Shown one piece after another: positions 46,501 to 58,019 of a stretch of DNA of 64,000 nt. The stretch comes from Nipponacmea schrenckii. Taxonomy: Eukaryota; Mollusca; Gastropoda; Lottiidae. The stretch lies in assembly GCA_030562195.1 (NCBI GenBank), contig JAUJPP010000005.1, positions 24,911,106 through 24,975,105 on the forward strand. Reading direction: 5' to 3'. Position 1 is the stretch's first letter; each line of letters starts with the position of its first letter. The position numbers were made by a program, and so were the translations under genes. The notes below the pieces were generated by a model that ran no database searches, was not told where the DNA came from, and saw only the letters and a program-made list of their open reading frames with translations.

Positions 46501-49500
46501 ATTTCTTCTTATGAATGCAGTTTAGATGGTTGGAGTATTTTACTAATATCTTTAATATCAATGGTGTTGGTATTGCTATAACTTCAGAAGAAGTAATCAT
46601 TAACAGATCTCCGCCATATTTTGATAAATTGTTTCAGATTTTAGAAAAAACCTCAAATCGGTAAGATGCGTTTGCTTGTGATCATATACATATCATTTTG
46701 ACATTGGCAATCTATAGACGAAGAATAAATGATTCCTAATTTGTAGAAATGAATGTCGGTATTTACCTACCTACCATACCATAATTTTATTTTCTATGAA
46801 TCAGGCATTTGATCTCTTCGGAAGAGATGCCTTGTTGAAGAGTGATGATTATTGTGCAGAACAGTGCCAATTACTATTGATTGTGAGCTTTTTGTATGTT
46901 TCAGTGTTTTGGCAAATTACGCTCTCTATCACTTAGTTTTGGACCGTGCTAAAATCCTTACAGATTTATTCCGAGAAATATCACAAGATTATGAAACGGT
47001 AACAATATATACAATTTTCATAAGAAGTTAATTAGTAATCATGATAACAGTTTCAAATAATCTGGAAGTTCATATGAGTTAGCTAAATTATTTGTTAATA
47101 ATAGCATAAATTATACATCAATGATGAAATTTTCAGCTATGTTTATCGCATTGGTGGTTTGTGATATGTTTTAACTACTTATTCATAATGTAAAATGAAA
47201 TTGGAAAACTTATAATTTTTACTATACGTCTTTGATATAAGTGCAGTAAGACTATCAATCAATCCAAATATTTTACCTGCCGCTTCCTCTGATGGTTGTT
47301 ATGTATGTAATCGAGGGCAACCTAGGCTTTAATCAGCATGTCTTGTGGTGTTTACAGATGTATCTAATCAAAAATATATAGACCACCATTGCTTTAAAGC
47401 CCTCACCGAATCAAATATTTGCCTTATGTTTTAGGTGTTGTCTGGAACAGCTAGCGCTCGTGATAGGTTTAGGACTTGTGTATCGTATGTACAGGATCAC
47501 GCTGGTCATGGTGTAGGCAGACTGTTTATAGATGAAAATTTTGACGAAACTTCTAAGCTAACGGTTGGTATCTGTATCATTATATATTTTTTATATCTAA
47601 TACCTTTATCTGTAAATACCAAAATTAGATCATATTCACTACTCCGATTTTCCTACCTGGTCCCTAAGATGTTTGTTATTCGTCAAATATCGTTAGGTCT
47701 CAATTTCGACTTTATTCACGCAATGTCGTTTCAGGCTCAACATATGATAGAAAATTTACGATCAGCATTCTTTGAGTTATTATCAGAATTAGACTGGATG
47801 GATTCTGATACCAGAGAGTTAGCAAGAGTTAAGGTAATTACATTATTCTTTATAATGAAAGATTCATGGTGTATTCTACAAAATCGAGTTATTTTACACT
47901 GCTCTATCATTATCATTTCTATCACTTGCATCATCATCATCAATATCATTATTATTATCATCATTGCACAGACGGCATCATAATAAAGTACTTTGATGTT
48001 TTGTAGGCTGAATACATTAATGAGAAGATAGGTTATCCAGAATATATCTTAAACAATACTTATCTTGATGAGTACTATAGAGATGTAAGTGATAAATATA
48101 CTTCTTGACCAAATCTAACAACAAGGCTTGATAATGATATTTTATTTGAAGAAAAGAACATGTGACTGTGTATTATAGGTTTAAAATTTCCAAAAGTAAT
48201 CAGGTTTTGAGATCATTGACTTGATGCTTTAAAAAAAAAATATTGTGATAAATTGTCTCTCTTGACATCGATATGGTTCAGACTATAACATAATAATTCC
48301 ACATAAGCGTGTATTATAGGAAAGGATACTTTTCAGCATAATTATGGTAAAGACACCTACTTTGACAATTACAGTGGCGATCAAAAAAGAAAACTGGTAG
48401 AAAATTTAAAGGATTTAAGAAATAAAGTCTCTAAAGATGAGTATGTACCTTATGGTTTGTTTTATCACTAAGTTTAAGGGACAGGTTCTCCATTTTAGAG
48501 GGTTGATTTGGGTCTTGGTTATATGTTATAATAGTCTTCAGATGTACTTTCGGTGGTTAACTGTAACATTTGCTTGGCTAAATAATTCAAGTTTGTTAGT
48601 CTAGGTATGATAATACCGAATGAAATAGAACCCCCAAAAAGGTGCAAATTAGGTTTAAGCGAATACTTTATACTATAAAAGTAAGAATAATTGATAAGTG
48701 TACCATTAACTGTGAATGAAACTTATTCGGGACAGACAGGTTTTAAAACATACTAGATGATATAATTAACTCTTTTGAATTTCAGTTGGTCTCTAAATGC
48801 TGCAACAGTTAATGCTTTTTATAGTCCTCAGAAAAATCAGATAAGTAAGAGCAAGATTATTTTTTGAATGCGCTGATCATTCTCATTAAACCATATTATA
48901 CGATATATCGGTTGAAGAAATACCTGCGCAAAAAATATGTGCCATTTGCTTTATTCACCTACCTTTATTATTTCTTGACAAGCAAAGTAATTTCAATATG
49001 AGTTCGAGTGATTTCTGCATTTATTTATATTCCAAAGACCTAGGAACTAGAACAAATTTGATATCTTGTATTGGCCACACATTTCTTTTGGTAAACTTGT
49101 TCTAACACTGTTCGACTTAAGCCGTTTACCCCACTACACTGTTGCTGAACCAGTTAATCTGAATTTGCGCACTACTTTAAATTAGTTCTATGCTTACAGT
49201 GTTTCCTGCAGGAATACTTCAGCCACCTTTCTTCAATAAAGACTATCCCAAGTAAGTTATGACAGTCATATTGTATCATAATGTGGTGAAAATGAATTTG
49301 CTTTAGAATAGACATATATTAACTAAAATGCATCATAAATGCTCTTATTCAACTATACTTGCTCTTTCAATTCCTTAAAATTATCTTTAAAATGTTTAAA
49401 TATATATAAAAGTTTAATAATAGCTTTCAAATGTTTAATAATATCATTAAAATATCTAAGTATTACCGAATTGTTTTGTAAATAATATGCTATTTAACGT

Positions 49501-50904
49501 TATGAGTCAAATTTCGGTTGTTGAACATTTTTATCTCTATCAAAGGGCGTTGAATTATGGTGGTATAGGTGTAGTTATTGGTCATGAGATCACACACGGC
49601 TTTGATGATTCAGGTATGTTGAAAGTTTGAAGACAATACGCAGCTGCTTTCATTATTTCGAACTTCATAGATCAATTTTCAACTGTATACGAATATAGTT
49701 TTAAATTATCTTATTAATTTGTTTCATCATCGTCAACACGGTTGAAATCTGCTCAAAATTTTGTACCATTGCTTTATTTTAAAAAACAATGAGATTAAAA
49801 AAAAATAAAATAAAATAACAACCCGTAGTACCTTTGAAGTATTGCGTACTGTTCTTTTTATTTATATAATATAGGTAGACAATATGATAAGGATGGCAAT
49901 CTCTTACAATGGTGGAGTGATGAGGCCATTGAGAAGTTTAAAGCAAAGACCCAGTGTATCATAGACCAATATTCCAATTATTTGTTACCAGAAGCAAACA
50001 TGAATGTGAGTGATATATTATACTTCTCCTTATAGGCAGAATAGTATCCCCACTTTATTTCTTACAAATTTAAAGTATGAGCTTTATATAATATAGAGCA
50101 TATTATGTGTCTGGACGCAACAAATTGTTGTTTTTTTGAGAACCTTAACGGAGGTTCCAAAGCTATCTCACATTAAGATGATCTGCTCCTTACCCCCCTT
50201 TTAGTACCCCTGATTGCGTAAGCTATAGTTTTTTTTCTCCAAATTTTATCGCTACCACGAACTGAAATCGATAGAGCGTATCGAACAGCCTTTTAAATAT
50301 ATAATACCTAGCTAATTTTCAAAAATCTCTGAACTGTTATAAGGTTTAGGCAATCATGAGTCCAACTTACCACCAACATTCCCTCGTACGCTACGTGTCT
50401 GCCACCATCTACTTAGTTTGTGATAACAACCCACACTAGAAGCGAATTTGAACTTGTCGTCTACCAACAAAACAAGCAAACAGCACTTCCTGCGAATTAT
50501 TTTTCTATCAATAGGTAAATGGTATCAATACACAAGGTGAGAACATAGCCGATAATGGTGGTTTAAAACAAAGCTATAGGGTAAGCAAAATGTATTTCCT
50601 TATGCATGTTGTTGGGATAGTCAATTACGTAGTAGAAAATTATTTTATATAATATAATATTATAGGTTTTAGCGTATACTGTAGGTTTCATTCATATTAT
50701 GATGGGTGATGAATGAAACCTACAGTATACGCTAAAACCGGGATAATTACGACAAGTAAATGTATAAGTCTATATAAATAAATAATACAAAAGTTTGTAA
50801 TCTTACAGGCGTATAAGAATTTTATAGATAAAGAAGGGGAAGAAGCAAGTCTGCCGGGTTTGAAATATAATAATAATCAGCTATTCTTTATCAATTTTGG
50901 TCAG
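40526..50904 (+). CDS. Neprilysin-like M13 zinc metallopeptidase, 20 exons, C-terminus missing
   Basis: Exons: 40526-40575, 41286-41407, 42298-42357, 42787-42948, 43371-43451, 43818-44020, 45464-45643, 46090-46176, 46521-46660, 46905-46998, 47435-47563, 47735-47833, 48007-48084, 48337-48440, 48786-48844, 49200-49251, 49546-49613, 49875-50005, 50515-50580, 50809-50904; 687 residues, all joins in phase. A type II membrane ectoenzyme that cuts extracellular peptides. A short cytosolic tail precedes one membrane helix (about residues 34-54). The M13 N-terminal lobe has [19 protein letters not shown] (539-543) binds substrate backbone. HEITH (580-584) and GENIADNGG (Glu642) complete the zinc site, so the catalytic residues are intact. 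The usual last ~60 residues, with the VWC and C-terminal CxxW, are absent; after the donor at 50905 come transposons to the window end. Neprilysin and endothelin-converting enzyme types are not distinguishable here. Confidence 0.93.
44998..45152. repeat. Perfect long hairpin in peptidase intron 6
   Basis: The 49 bases at 45015-45063 are exactly complementary to 45094-45142. A further outer 11-base arm (AAGCAATAAAC at 44998-45008, inverse at 45142-45152) is offset by six unpaired bases. The loop of about 30 bases contains GCGCTAACGCGC, itself a small palindrome. No transposase or target duplication was seen; it may be a tiny foldback MITE. Confidence 0.85.
50665..50739. repeat. Perfect 31-bp-arm hairpin in peptidase intron 19
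   Basis: GGTTTTAGCGTATACTGTAG and the following 11 bases (50665-50695) are exactly inverse to 50709-50739, with a 13-base loop. Its origin is unknown. The sequence is not related to the intron 6 hairpin. Confidence 0.85.
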
Positions 50905-51019
50905 GTAAATGTATATTATTGTCTTTATATAACATACGATTTGTAACTGAACCCATAAAACATCGATATTCACTGGTAACATATAATTTAAGAAGCCAGG
51001 CACATCTGAATGGTATGCG

Positions 51020-51245
51020 CACATTTAGGCACAGAATTTTAGGCACAGGTACTTTAGACACGACCCTTTTAGGCACATCTCTTTTGGGCACTTGGATATT
51101 TAGGCACTCAGAAGTTTAGGCACATGAACAATAGGCACAAGACATTTAGGCACATGTAACTTTAGGCACATGTAACTTTTGGCACATGTAACTTTAGGCA
51201 CATGGGGACTTTAGACCCACTGTGAAATTTAGGCACATGCACCAG
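51020..51245 (+). repeat. Degenerate minisatellite, TTTAGGCACATGTAAC-type units
   Basis: TTTAGGCACA or a near variant recurs about twelve times with 15-20-bp spacing. The best-preserved units (51145-51200) are 16-17 bp. It follows directly after the last recognised peptidase exon. Confidence 0.8.
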
Positions 51246-51852
51246 TCAGTGTTGTGTTTTGTTTGTAAGTGATAAGTATTTGTCAGTGCTTTGTGTGAGT
51301 GTTTGCCAGTTGTTAACCATAGAATACCAAAGGCAAACATTCTACAATGTTGCTAAGTAAAGGGGCATAACTCACCAACCGTGAAAGGTACGATGCTAGT
51401 TTTCAACAAAAGGTGACATTTTATGTTTGGGGATAATGCTATAGAAATAAGAAAGAATGGTTTATATTGCAATCATAAGCCCAAGTCCATGCAGCTTTGC
51501 AAATTATAGGGGCATAGCACACCAACCGTAATATTATTATATACGATGCCATTTTTCGAGAAAGACGTTTTATGATGATATAAAAAATATATCAAGTTTC
51601 AGTAAGCACTAAAAACGGTGTCTGCAGCACCTACACACCTAATTTTACGATATCTCTGTAAGCACAGGGGCACAACTAACTAACCAAAAAAGCGCCAACC
51701 ATTTTCGGCGCCTAAAAATTGCGCCAACCACTTTCGCGCGAAGAAGTAAACATAAATAGTGAGTGGACTGAATGGAAAAAATTCACCTGATAAATAGTAA
51801 GAAACTTTTGATAAAAATTTAGTGCTTGATTTCTAAAATAAATGCTGCTGCA
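51246..51852. repeat. Low-copy ~160-bp repeat upstream of the MULE relic
   Basis: AAGGGGCATAACTCACCAAC (51358) recurs as TAGGGGCATAGCACACCAAC (51508) and CAGGGGCACAACTAACTAAC (51665), followed by GATGC-type words. This looks like two to three units of another tandem repeat. No coding exon was seen. Confidence 0.5.
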
Positions 51853-53195
51853 ATGGCAGAATTCATTGAGTCAACAAAAGGAAAACCAAAAATGGTGTTA
51901 AATGGCCACATGTACGTTCATGCGTCCTACCAGAATTTATTGGAAGTGTGTAAAGGAAACCAGCTATCAGTGCAAGGGGACGGCCACCACTGACGGCCAG
52001 AGATTGAACCCAACAGAGATAAATGGTCATTGTCATCCGCCCGACGGGAACAAAGTTAACCTGACCAAAGCCAGGAGCGAAATGAAAACTCTTGCCAGGA
52101 ACAATCGTGACAAACCATCTCAGATTTATGCCGACGTGGTAGCTAACATTAATGAAGCGACAAAGGCGATTTTACCTTCAGAAGATACATGTAAAAAAAC
52201 AATAAGAAAACAAAGACCGGTTGGTATACAGGAGCCAGTTCGCCTAATTGATCTGGGTGTTATACCTGACGAGTTTAAATTAACCAGAGATAATAACAAT
52301 TTCCTGTTTTATGATAATGGAGAATTCAATCCAAACAGGATATTACTATTCGGGATAGACCAACAGCTACTGAAGTTGGCGAATGCAGAAACCGCCTATA
52401 TGGATGGGAATTTTAAATTAGCTCCCACTGCATTTAAACAGGTATATGTTATACGTATACCACTCGGTGATAATTTTATCACTGTTTGTTGTTTCATACT
52501 GCCTAACAAACAACGTCAGGCGTACGAAGAAGTATTCCGAGCAATTCATGACAATATTACTCATCTCCGAAACGCACAAAACCTACTGTTCCTTGCTCAA
52601 CAAAACCAGCAAGCCGCAAACAGACAGCTAATGGCCTTGAATAAAACGATGACAGATTTCGAAGAAAGCGCCATGAGAGCTACTACTGCCATTTTTGGTC
52701 TTCAGGTGAACAAGACTGGTTGTTTTTATCACCTTACCTTCGTGGCGACATGTACAAGACTTGGGCCTCAAACCACTATATATCGAAGACGATGATTTCC
52801 GTCTCTTATGTGGCATGATGGATGGCTTGGCATTTCTACCTGTCAATCAAGTTGGCAATGGAATGCTTCACTTACGTACTTTAGTCACTGCCCAAGCTCG
52901 ACCTCTCTTGAACTATTTCGACGAGAATTACGTTACTGGACTTCCTGGTCGACAGCCTCTATTTCCGCCAGTAATCTGGAATCAAAATGAAGCAACTTTA
53001 AACGGTGAACCAAGAACTAATAATATTTGTCAAGGATGGAACAACGGGATGAAGAATTTAATTGGCCAAAACCATCCACCAGTATCTAAACTGATAGAGT
53101 CGTTCCGCTTGGACGAAGCTGTTGTGAAAACTCAGATAGAAGCATATTTTATGGCAGGGAATTTTGTTCAAAACTATAATGATCTGCTGAAATAG
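51853..53195 (+). pseudogene. FLYWCH zinc-finger / MULE-type transposase relic
   Basis: ATG at 51853 opens MAEFIESTKGKPKMVLNGH, the start of a FLYWCH domain. A frame change near 51925 leads into RIYWKCVKETSYQCKGTATT and NGHCHPPDG, the Cys2His2 core of the finger (main frame 51902-52795). MDGNFKLAP (first Asp of the DDE set) and LPNKQRQAYEEVF follow. MTDFEESAM (second acidic site) and GCFYHL, typical of MULE, come next. A second frame change near 52735-52760 leads to 52761-53195 with FRLLCGMMDGLAFLP, EPRTNNICQGWNNGM and LIESFRLDEA. Two frameshifts make it a relic rather than a working gene, unless undetected introns exist. No terminal repeats were found. Confidence 0.8.
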
Positions 53196-53700
53196 CTAAT
53201 ACCTATGATGAAAAAACATAATACTTCTAATACCAATGTCGTAAAACCTTTGACCAATAATAACTAAAACTTCAAACTTCTAATGGCAGATTCTTATTTT
53301 GATATTCAAATGTTAAACACCCTCAAACCTCTATTGATTTAAAAGTAGCCTTATCACAAATGGTTTAGTAATAGCAACAATGTAAAATTGTAAAAGCTTC
53401 TTCTACATAGCAATAGTGTACAAGCATTAGTCGCAGAGCATTAATTCTAATATTCAAATTAGATTTTTTTTTTTTTAATACAATAATTAATTCATTTCCC
53501 AGTATAAATTCAATTTACAATATATATACATAACATACAATTCATGTATAAACAAATATGTGAAAAAGAAATCAGCTGTGCCTAAGGTTCTCTCAATATA
53601 TATTTCTGTGTTGCTCTACATTTTATACCATTAGCACTATCATATCAATCAATGAAATATAATTATGTTATTATTATATATAATAAGTAGATAGGTATAT
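53196..53700. other. Unannotated AT-rich spacer
   Basis: Between the MULE relic and the LINE tail. Contains a T run at 53464-53477; nothing else was recognised. Confidence 0.4.
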
Positions 53701-53704
53701 ACGA

Positions 53705-53762
53705 TGGCTTAGATAAGTGGATAGATGAATAGATAGATAGATGAATAGATAGATAGATGGAT

Positions 53763-53847
<85 letters not shown>
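53705..53847. repeat. (GATA)n microsatellite, probably the LINE 3' tail
   Basis: About 21 uninterrupted GATA units at 53763-53847 precede degenerate GATA/GATG units to 53705. On the minus strand this is (TATC)n placed exactly where the 3' end of the LINE would be, about 275 bp beyond the ORF2 stop. The 69-residue frame across it is the repeat translated. Confidence 0.85.
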
Positions 53848-54122
53848 CTTTCTGACTGACCCCTCCTAACACCCCCTAACCTTCGGACTCAGATCAAGGC
53901 TCACGATCAAACCAATGGAGCGACTATAGATTTAGGAAAAGACAGGAACAAGATTTGGAGATTTCAGGTTAGACAATAGAGAATAAAGTGTAGGTTTCAC
54001 AAATTAGTTAGATCAAGATGGTTTTTTTCAGATTTGAAGACATGACTAGATTTGGTAAATATCGATAAATAAAAATACAGGAGGATACGACTACGTAGTA
54101 GATTTGGTGTAGAGGCCCGAGA

Positions 54123-57100
54123 TCATTTTATCTGCTTGAATCGTTTTGTCAGAGATATATAGGCGTGTACCGTCTCTGTGACAAGCTTGTTCGTTTCGTC
54201 ACTCAGATCTGTGCTACCATATAGCAAGAGTTTTATGTCTATTATGAAAGTTGGTAATGTGTTGATAGTTGTGGCTCTCTCTTGATAGTAATGAGGGCAT
54301 ACCAGCAGATAATGGTAAGAATCTTCCATAGGATGACCACATAAACAACTTGGGTTGTCGGAGATGTACATGGAAAACTTGTGGAAATTAAGTTCGCTTT
54401 TTAAGTGGCGTAGTCTACAGTGGATGATTTGCAAGTGTCTTTGGCCAAGGTAAGATTGAAAAGGAACAATAGGGTCAGAAAATTTGAGTTTATTCTTAAA
54501 GGTGCTAATGTTTACTGAATTTTTTATACTGTCAGGGAGTGCATTCCATTCTTCGGTTGTCAATGGTAGAAAAGATTTCTTGTAAGCCTCAGTCTGGCAT
54601 GGAATTGATCGAAGTTTGTCTGGTTCACGAACAGGATATGGATTTACACTTCCAATAGATGGGGGGGACTAATAAATATAGATAGGATGGGACTAATTTG
54701 TGGAACATTTTGTAATAAAGTACTAGCTGATGACGAAGTCTTCGTGTCTTTAGTGATGTGAAACCGGTTTCGGAGTAAAGAACTTCATGTGACGTTCCCC
54801 TGACCAAGCCTGATATTGTTCTCAATGCGTCGAGATGAAGGTTTTCGAGAAGATCTGTTTTCTGGACTGAGCAATTGTTCCATACAACATCCCCATAGTC
54901 AAAATTAGGCAAGATACAGGATTTGTAGATAGTTTCTAATGATTTTCGAGAAAGCCTATACTTGAAACTTCTAAAGCTGTCGATGTATTTGGAGAGTTTC
55001 AGAATCAATGAATGAATGTGCGAAGACCATTTACACGTGGGATGAAAAATTAATCCTAAATGTTTATGAGAGTCTGCGTCCAATAAATACGTGTGTCCGA
55101 ATTTTAAGGTGAATGAAGAAGGGGCTTGTTTTCTCGAGAATGTCAAAGTTTTGGTTTTGGCAGTGTTGAATGATACCTTCCAAGTGTCTGCCCACGCAGT
55201 AATTTTTCTAAGATCGTTTTCCATGACTGATTTACAACTGTCAGAGTCAACTATAACCATGAAGAGTGATGTGTCATCTGCGAAAAGTTGAATATTTGAA
55301 TTTATATCGTGGACAATATCATTTATGTATACGAGAAACAACAGTGGACCTAGAACGGAACCTTGTGGTACACCGGAAGTGACATTTAACGTGGACGATC
55401 TTTCGTTTGAAACTTGTACATATTGACATCTGTTTGAAATGTAGCTTTGTATGAGGCTCAGAAAATTTCCTCGAATACCGATCGCGTTTAACTTAGTTAA
55501 AAGCCCAGAATGCCATACTTTGTCGAAAGCTTTTTGTATGTCGCAAAATATGGACTTTACTTCATTACCTTCATCCAAAGCTTTCTGAATGTAGTCGTAA
55601 TAGTATGTGAGCTGGTAGATTGCAGAATCATTTGGTCGAAATCCTGACTGAAAAGATGTTAATATATTACATGTGTGAATGAAATTATAGAGGTGTTTGT
55701 ACATGCATTTTTCAAAAACCTTGCCTATTGTACATAATAGCGAAATGGGCCTGTAGTTTTTGCAGTCACTGGAATCTCCAGATTTAAACAAGGGAATAAC
55801 CTTTGCAAGCTTCCAAACATCGGGAAAGACTGACGATGATTGGAAGATGTTGAAGAGTTTGCAAAGTGGGTATGACAATGAAGATTTACATGTCTTGAGA
55901 ATTTTGCTTCCTATTTCATCCGGACCTGTAGCTTTTGAAGGATCAAGGCCACTGAGTATGTCTGAGACTTCAGACTGGTTGTATGTTGGTTGTTCGATCT
56001 CAACATCATTGAAGTAGTCTAGAATTGGAACATTGTCTGTAGAATTTATGATGTTTTGGCTTGTGAAAAATTTATTGAAAAGATTTGCTTTTTCGGAGTT
56101 TCCATACAGTACTTGTTCACCAGAACTTAAGGGGGGGATATCGCATGTACGTTTATTCTTGCTAATATTGTATGATTTGACAAGCTTCCACCAATTTGAA
56201 TGCTGGAAGTTTCCATCGCTAATCTTGCTATCTAAGTTGTCATAATACTCACCCTTGATACGTCTTACCTCATTTGTAACGTGGTTGCGAAAGTTTCTGA
56301 AAGTTTGCCAATCCTCAGATCTATTCCATTTCTTTGCGGTGTTATGAACTCTGTTTCGTTTGCGAATTATCCTTCGAAGATAACCGTTTATCCAAGGGCA
56401 GTCTTTAGGACGAATTCGAACTTCCTTGTGTGGAATATATTTTCGTATCCCACTCTGAATAATATCAGTTATAGTTGCCGCAAGAGAATTTGGATTGTTA
56501 GAGTTTATGAAGACATCATCCCATTTGACATGGTTGAAGAAATTATTTAACTCGGAAATATAGGTGTCAGAGTATTGCCAAACGGTACGAAAAAAACTCT
56601 TAGGGTTTCCTATGGACCCGAATCGGAGAAGAACAGGACAGTGATCACTGATCGTACAATCTAGAACAGAAGTATGTGTTATAAGAGATGGGCAATCACA
56701 CAGAACAAGATCTATAAGTGAACTAGACTGGGATGTTATTCTGGTCGCTTCTGTGACTGTCTGTACCAGGTTGTGTTTTGCAAAGAGTAACTCTAGTCTG
56801 TTTGACGAGGTTTTGAACATTTTTGGGTTTTTAAAATCGCCGACTAAAATGATGTTTTTACTTTCGTCGTCCTTGGCTTGTGAGATATTTTCATCCAGAT
56901 GTGTCCAAAAATCTACAGTTGTGCCTGGTTTTCTATACACGGTGCCTATCAAAAACTTGCTGTTGTTATAGTCTGTGACCTCGACCCATGCTATTTCGAT
57001 AGCCGGGTGATGAAGATCAGGTCTTGATATTGAGAACAAATGAGATTTCACGAAGATAGCCACACCACCACCAATATCAACTCTGCTATTTAGCGTTGCA

Positions 57101-57297
57101 GGTTTGAACCCAGGCAGGGTTACAGTTTCACCAGGGTTTATCCTAGTCTCCGTAAAACATAAGATGTCATACTCACCAAATTCCACGAGTATAGAATCGG
57201 AGCTGTTGGAAAAGGCTGCGGACATTGTGGTGTAGAAGAGTAAGGTTTTTATTTGGGCCTGGGTTGGGATGGACACTTGTGTTGAGAGTGAATTCAA
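54123..57297 (-). pseudogene. LINE ORF2: endonuclease and reverse transcriptase, one frameshift
   Basis: The main frame 57297-54625 has 890 codons. The N-terminal apurinic-type endonuclease has FTETRIN (Glu50), VGDFKNP (Asp154; the usual Asn of GDFN is Lys here) and ISDHCPV (His219). The reverse transcriptase has KVIPLFKSGD, NYRPISLL, CDIQKAFD (Asp586), SGVPQGSVLGPLLF and the catalytic FADD (672-675). The C-terminal region carries LETIYKSCILPNFDYGDVVW. At a run of seven G (54661-54667, plus strand) the frame shifts; the continuation reaches 54563-54123 with TTEEWNALPDSIKN and a CLCG..H...CP zinc-knuckle motif. A single indel in a homopolymer is the only clear break, so the copy is young, or the shift is a sequencing error. 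Confidence 0.9.
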
Positions 57298-58019
57298 TTG
57301 AAGAGATCAAAGAGTAGATGCAAAAGTTCGAAATAAGGATATTTGAGAGGAAAGTCCATAGGCTTGATCGTGGCTATGCCTAGAAATGGACACGAAAGAT
57401 AGAAGGCCTCAGAGAGGGGAAGAAGCCGAAAGTCCAGAAGAAGAAAAAGAGAAGGAAGATAGTTGAAAGAAATAGCAACAAGATGGACAAATATATGTGC
57501 ATGGTAAGAAAAATATAGAATAAAAGGAGGGTATATACATGCAGAGGAGATATGAGATTATGATTGAGATAGTCGCTCATATCGTGATTGGTAAGGCTTT
57601 TTTTCTTATTTTCAAGTTTGAAGGATCAGATTTTACACTGTTATCTGTATATAATGTCAAATAATTTCAAGTAAGTATGACTTTGATATTTTTATCTTTT
57701 TATCCAAATAGAAATGTTGCCTGTATGCGATATGAAAATGATTTCAGCTAAGTATCACTTTTATATTTATGGTTCATGTTACAAAATAGAAATGACTTTA
57801 CAAGATTTACACTGTTGCCTGATTGGAATATGAAATTATTTCAGGTAAATATCAATAATTGTGCAATGTTCATTGTAACCTGTGTTCAATATTTTAGGTA
57901 AGTATCACTTTGATATTATCGTTCGTATTTCGAATATGAATAATTTCAATAATTTTATGCTGATTACCTGTATACAATATGAAGTAGTTTCAGGTAAGTA
58001 TCACTTTGATATTTATCTA
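57298..58019. repeat. Older, diverged tandem units before the satellite
   Basis: From about 57610, loose ~100-120-bp units carry TTTCAGGTAAGTATCACTTT (57650-57685, 57745, 57845, 57895, 57990) and CACTGTTGCCTG-like words. They resemble the main satellite only in the GTAAGTAT segment. The piece 57298-57610 holds an A/G-rich tract and no supported gene. Confidence 0.55.

Noticed and set aside
51020..51245. TTAGGC-containing repeats looked like telomeric sequence
   Set aside because: The units are 15-20 bp of TTTAGGCACATG type with irregular spacing, not contiguous TTAGGC or TTAGGG; they lie between a gene exon and a transposon relic.
53663..53872. Frame encoding YLSIYLSI repeats
   Set aside because: Direct translation of the (GATA)n microsatellite.
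55091..56971. Plus-strand frames of 66-89 codons
   Set aside because: Shadows of LINE ORF2 on the opposite strand.
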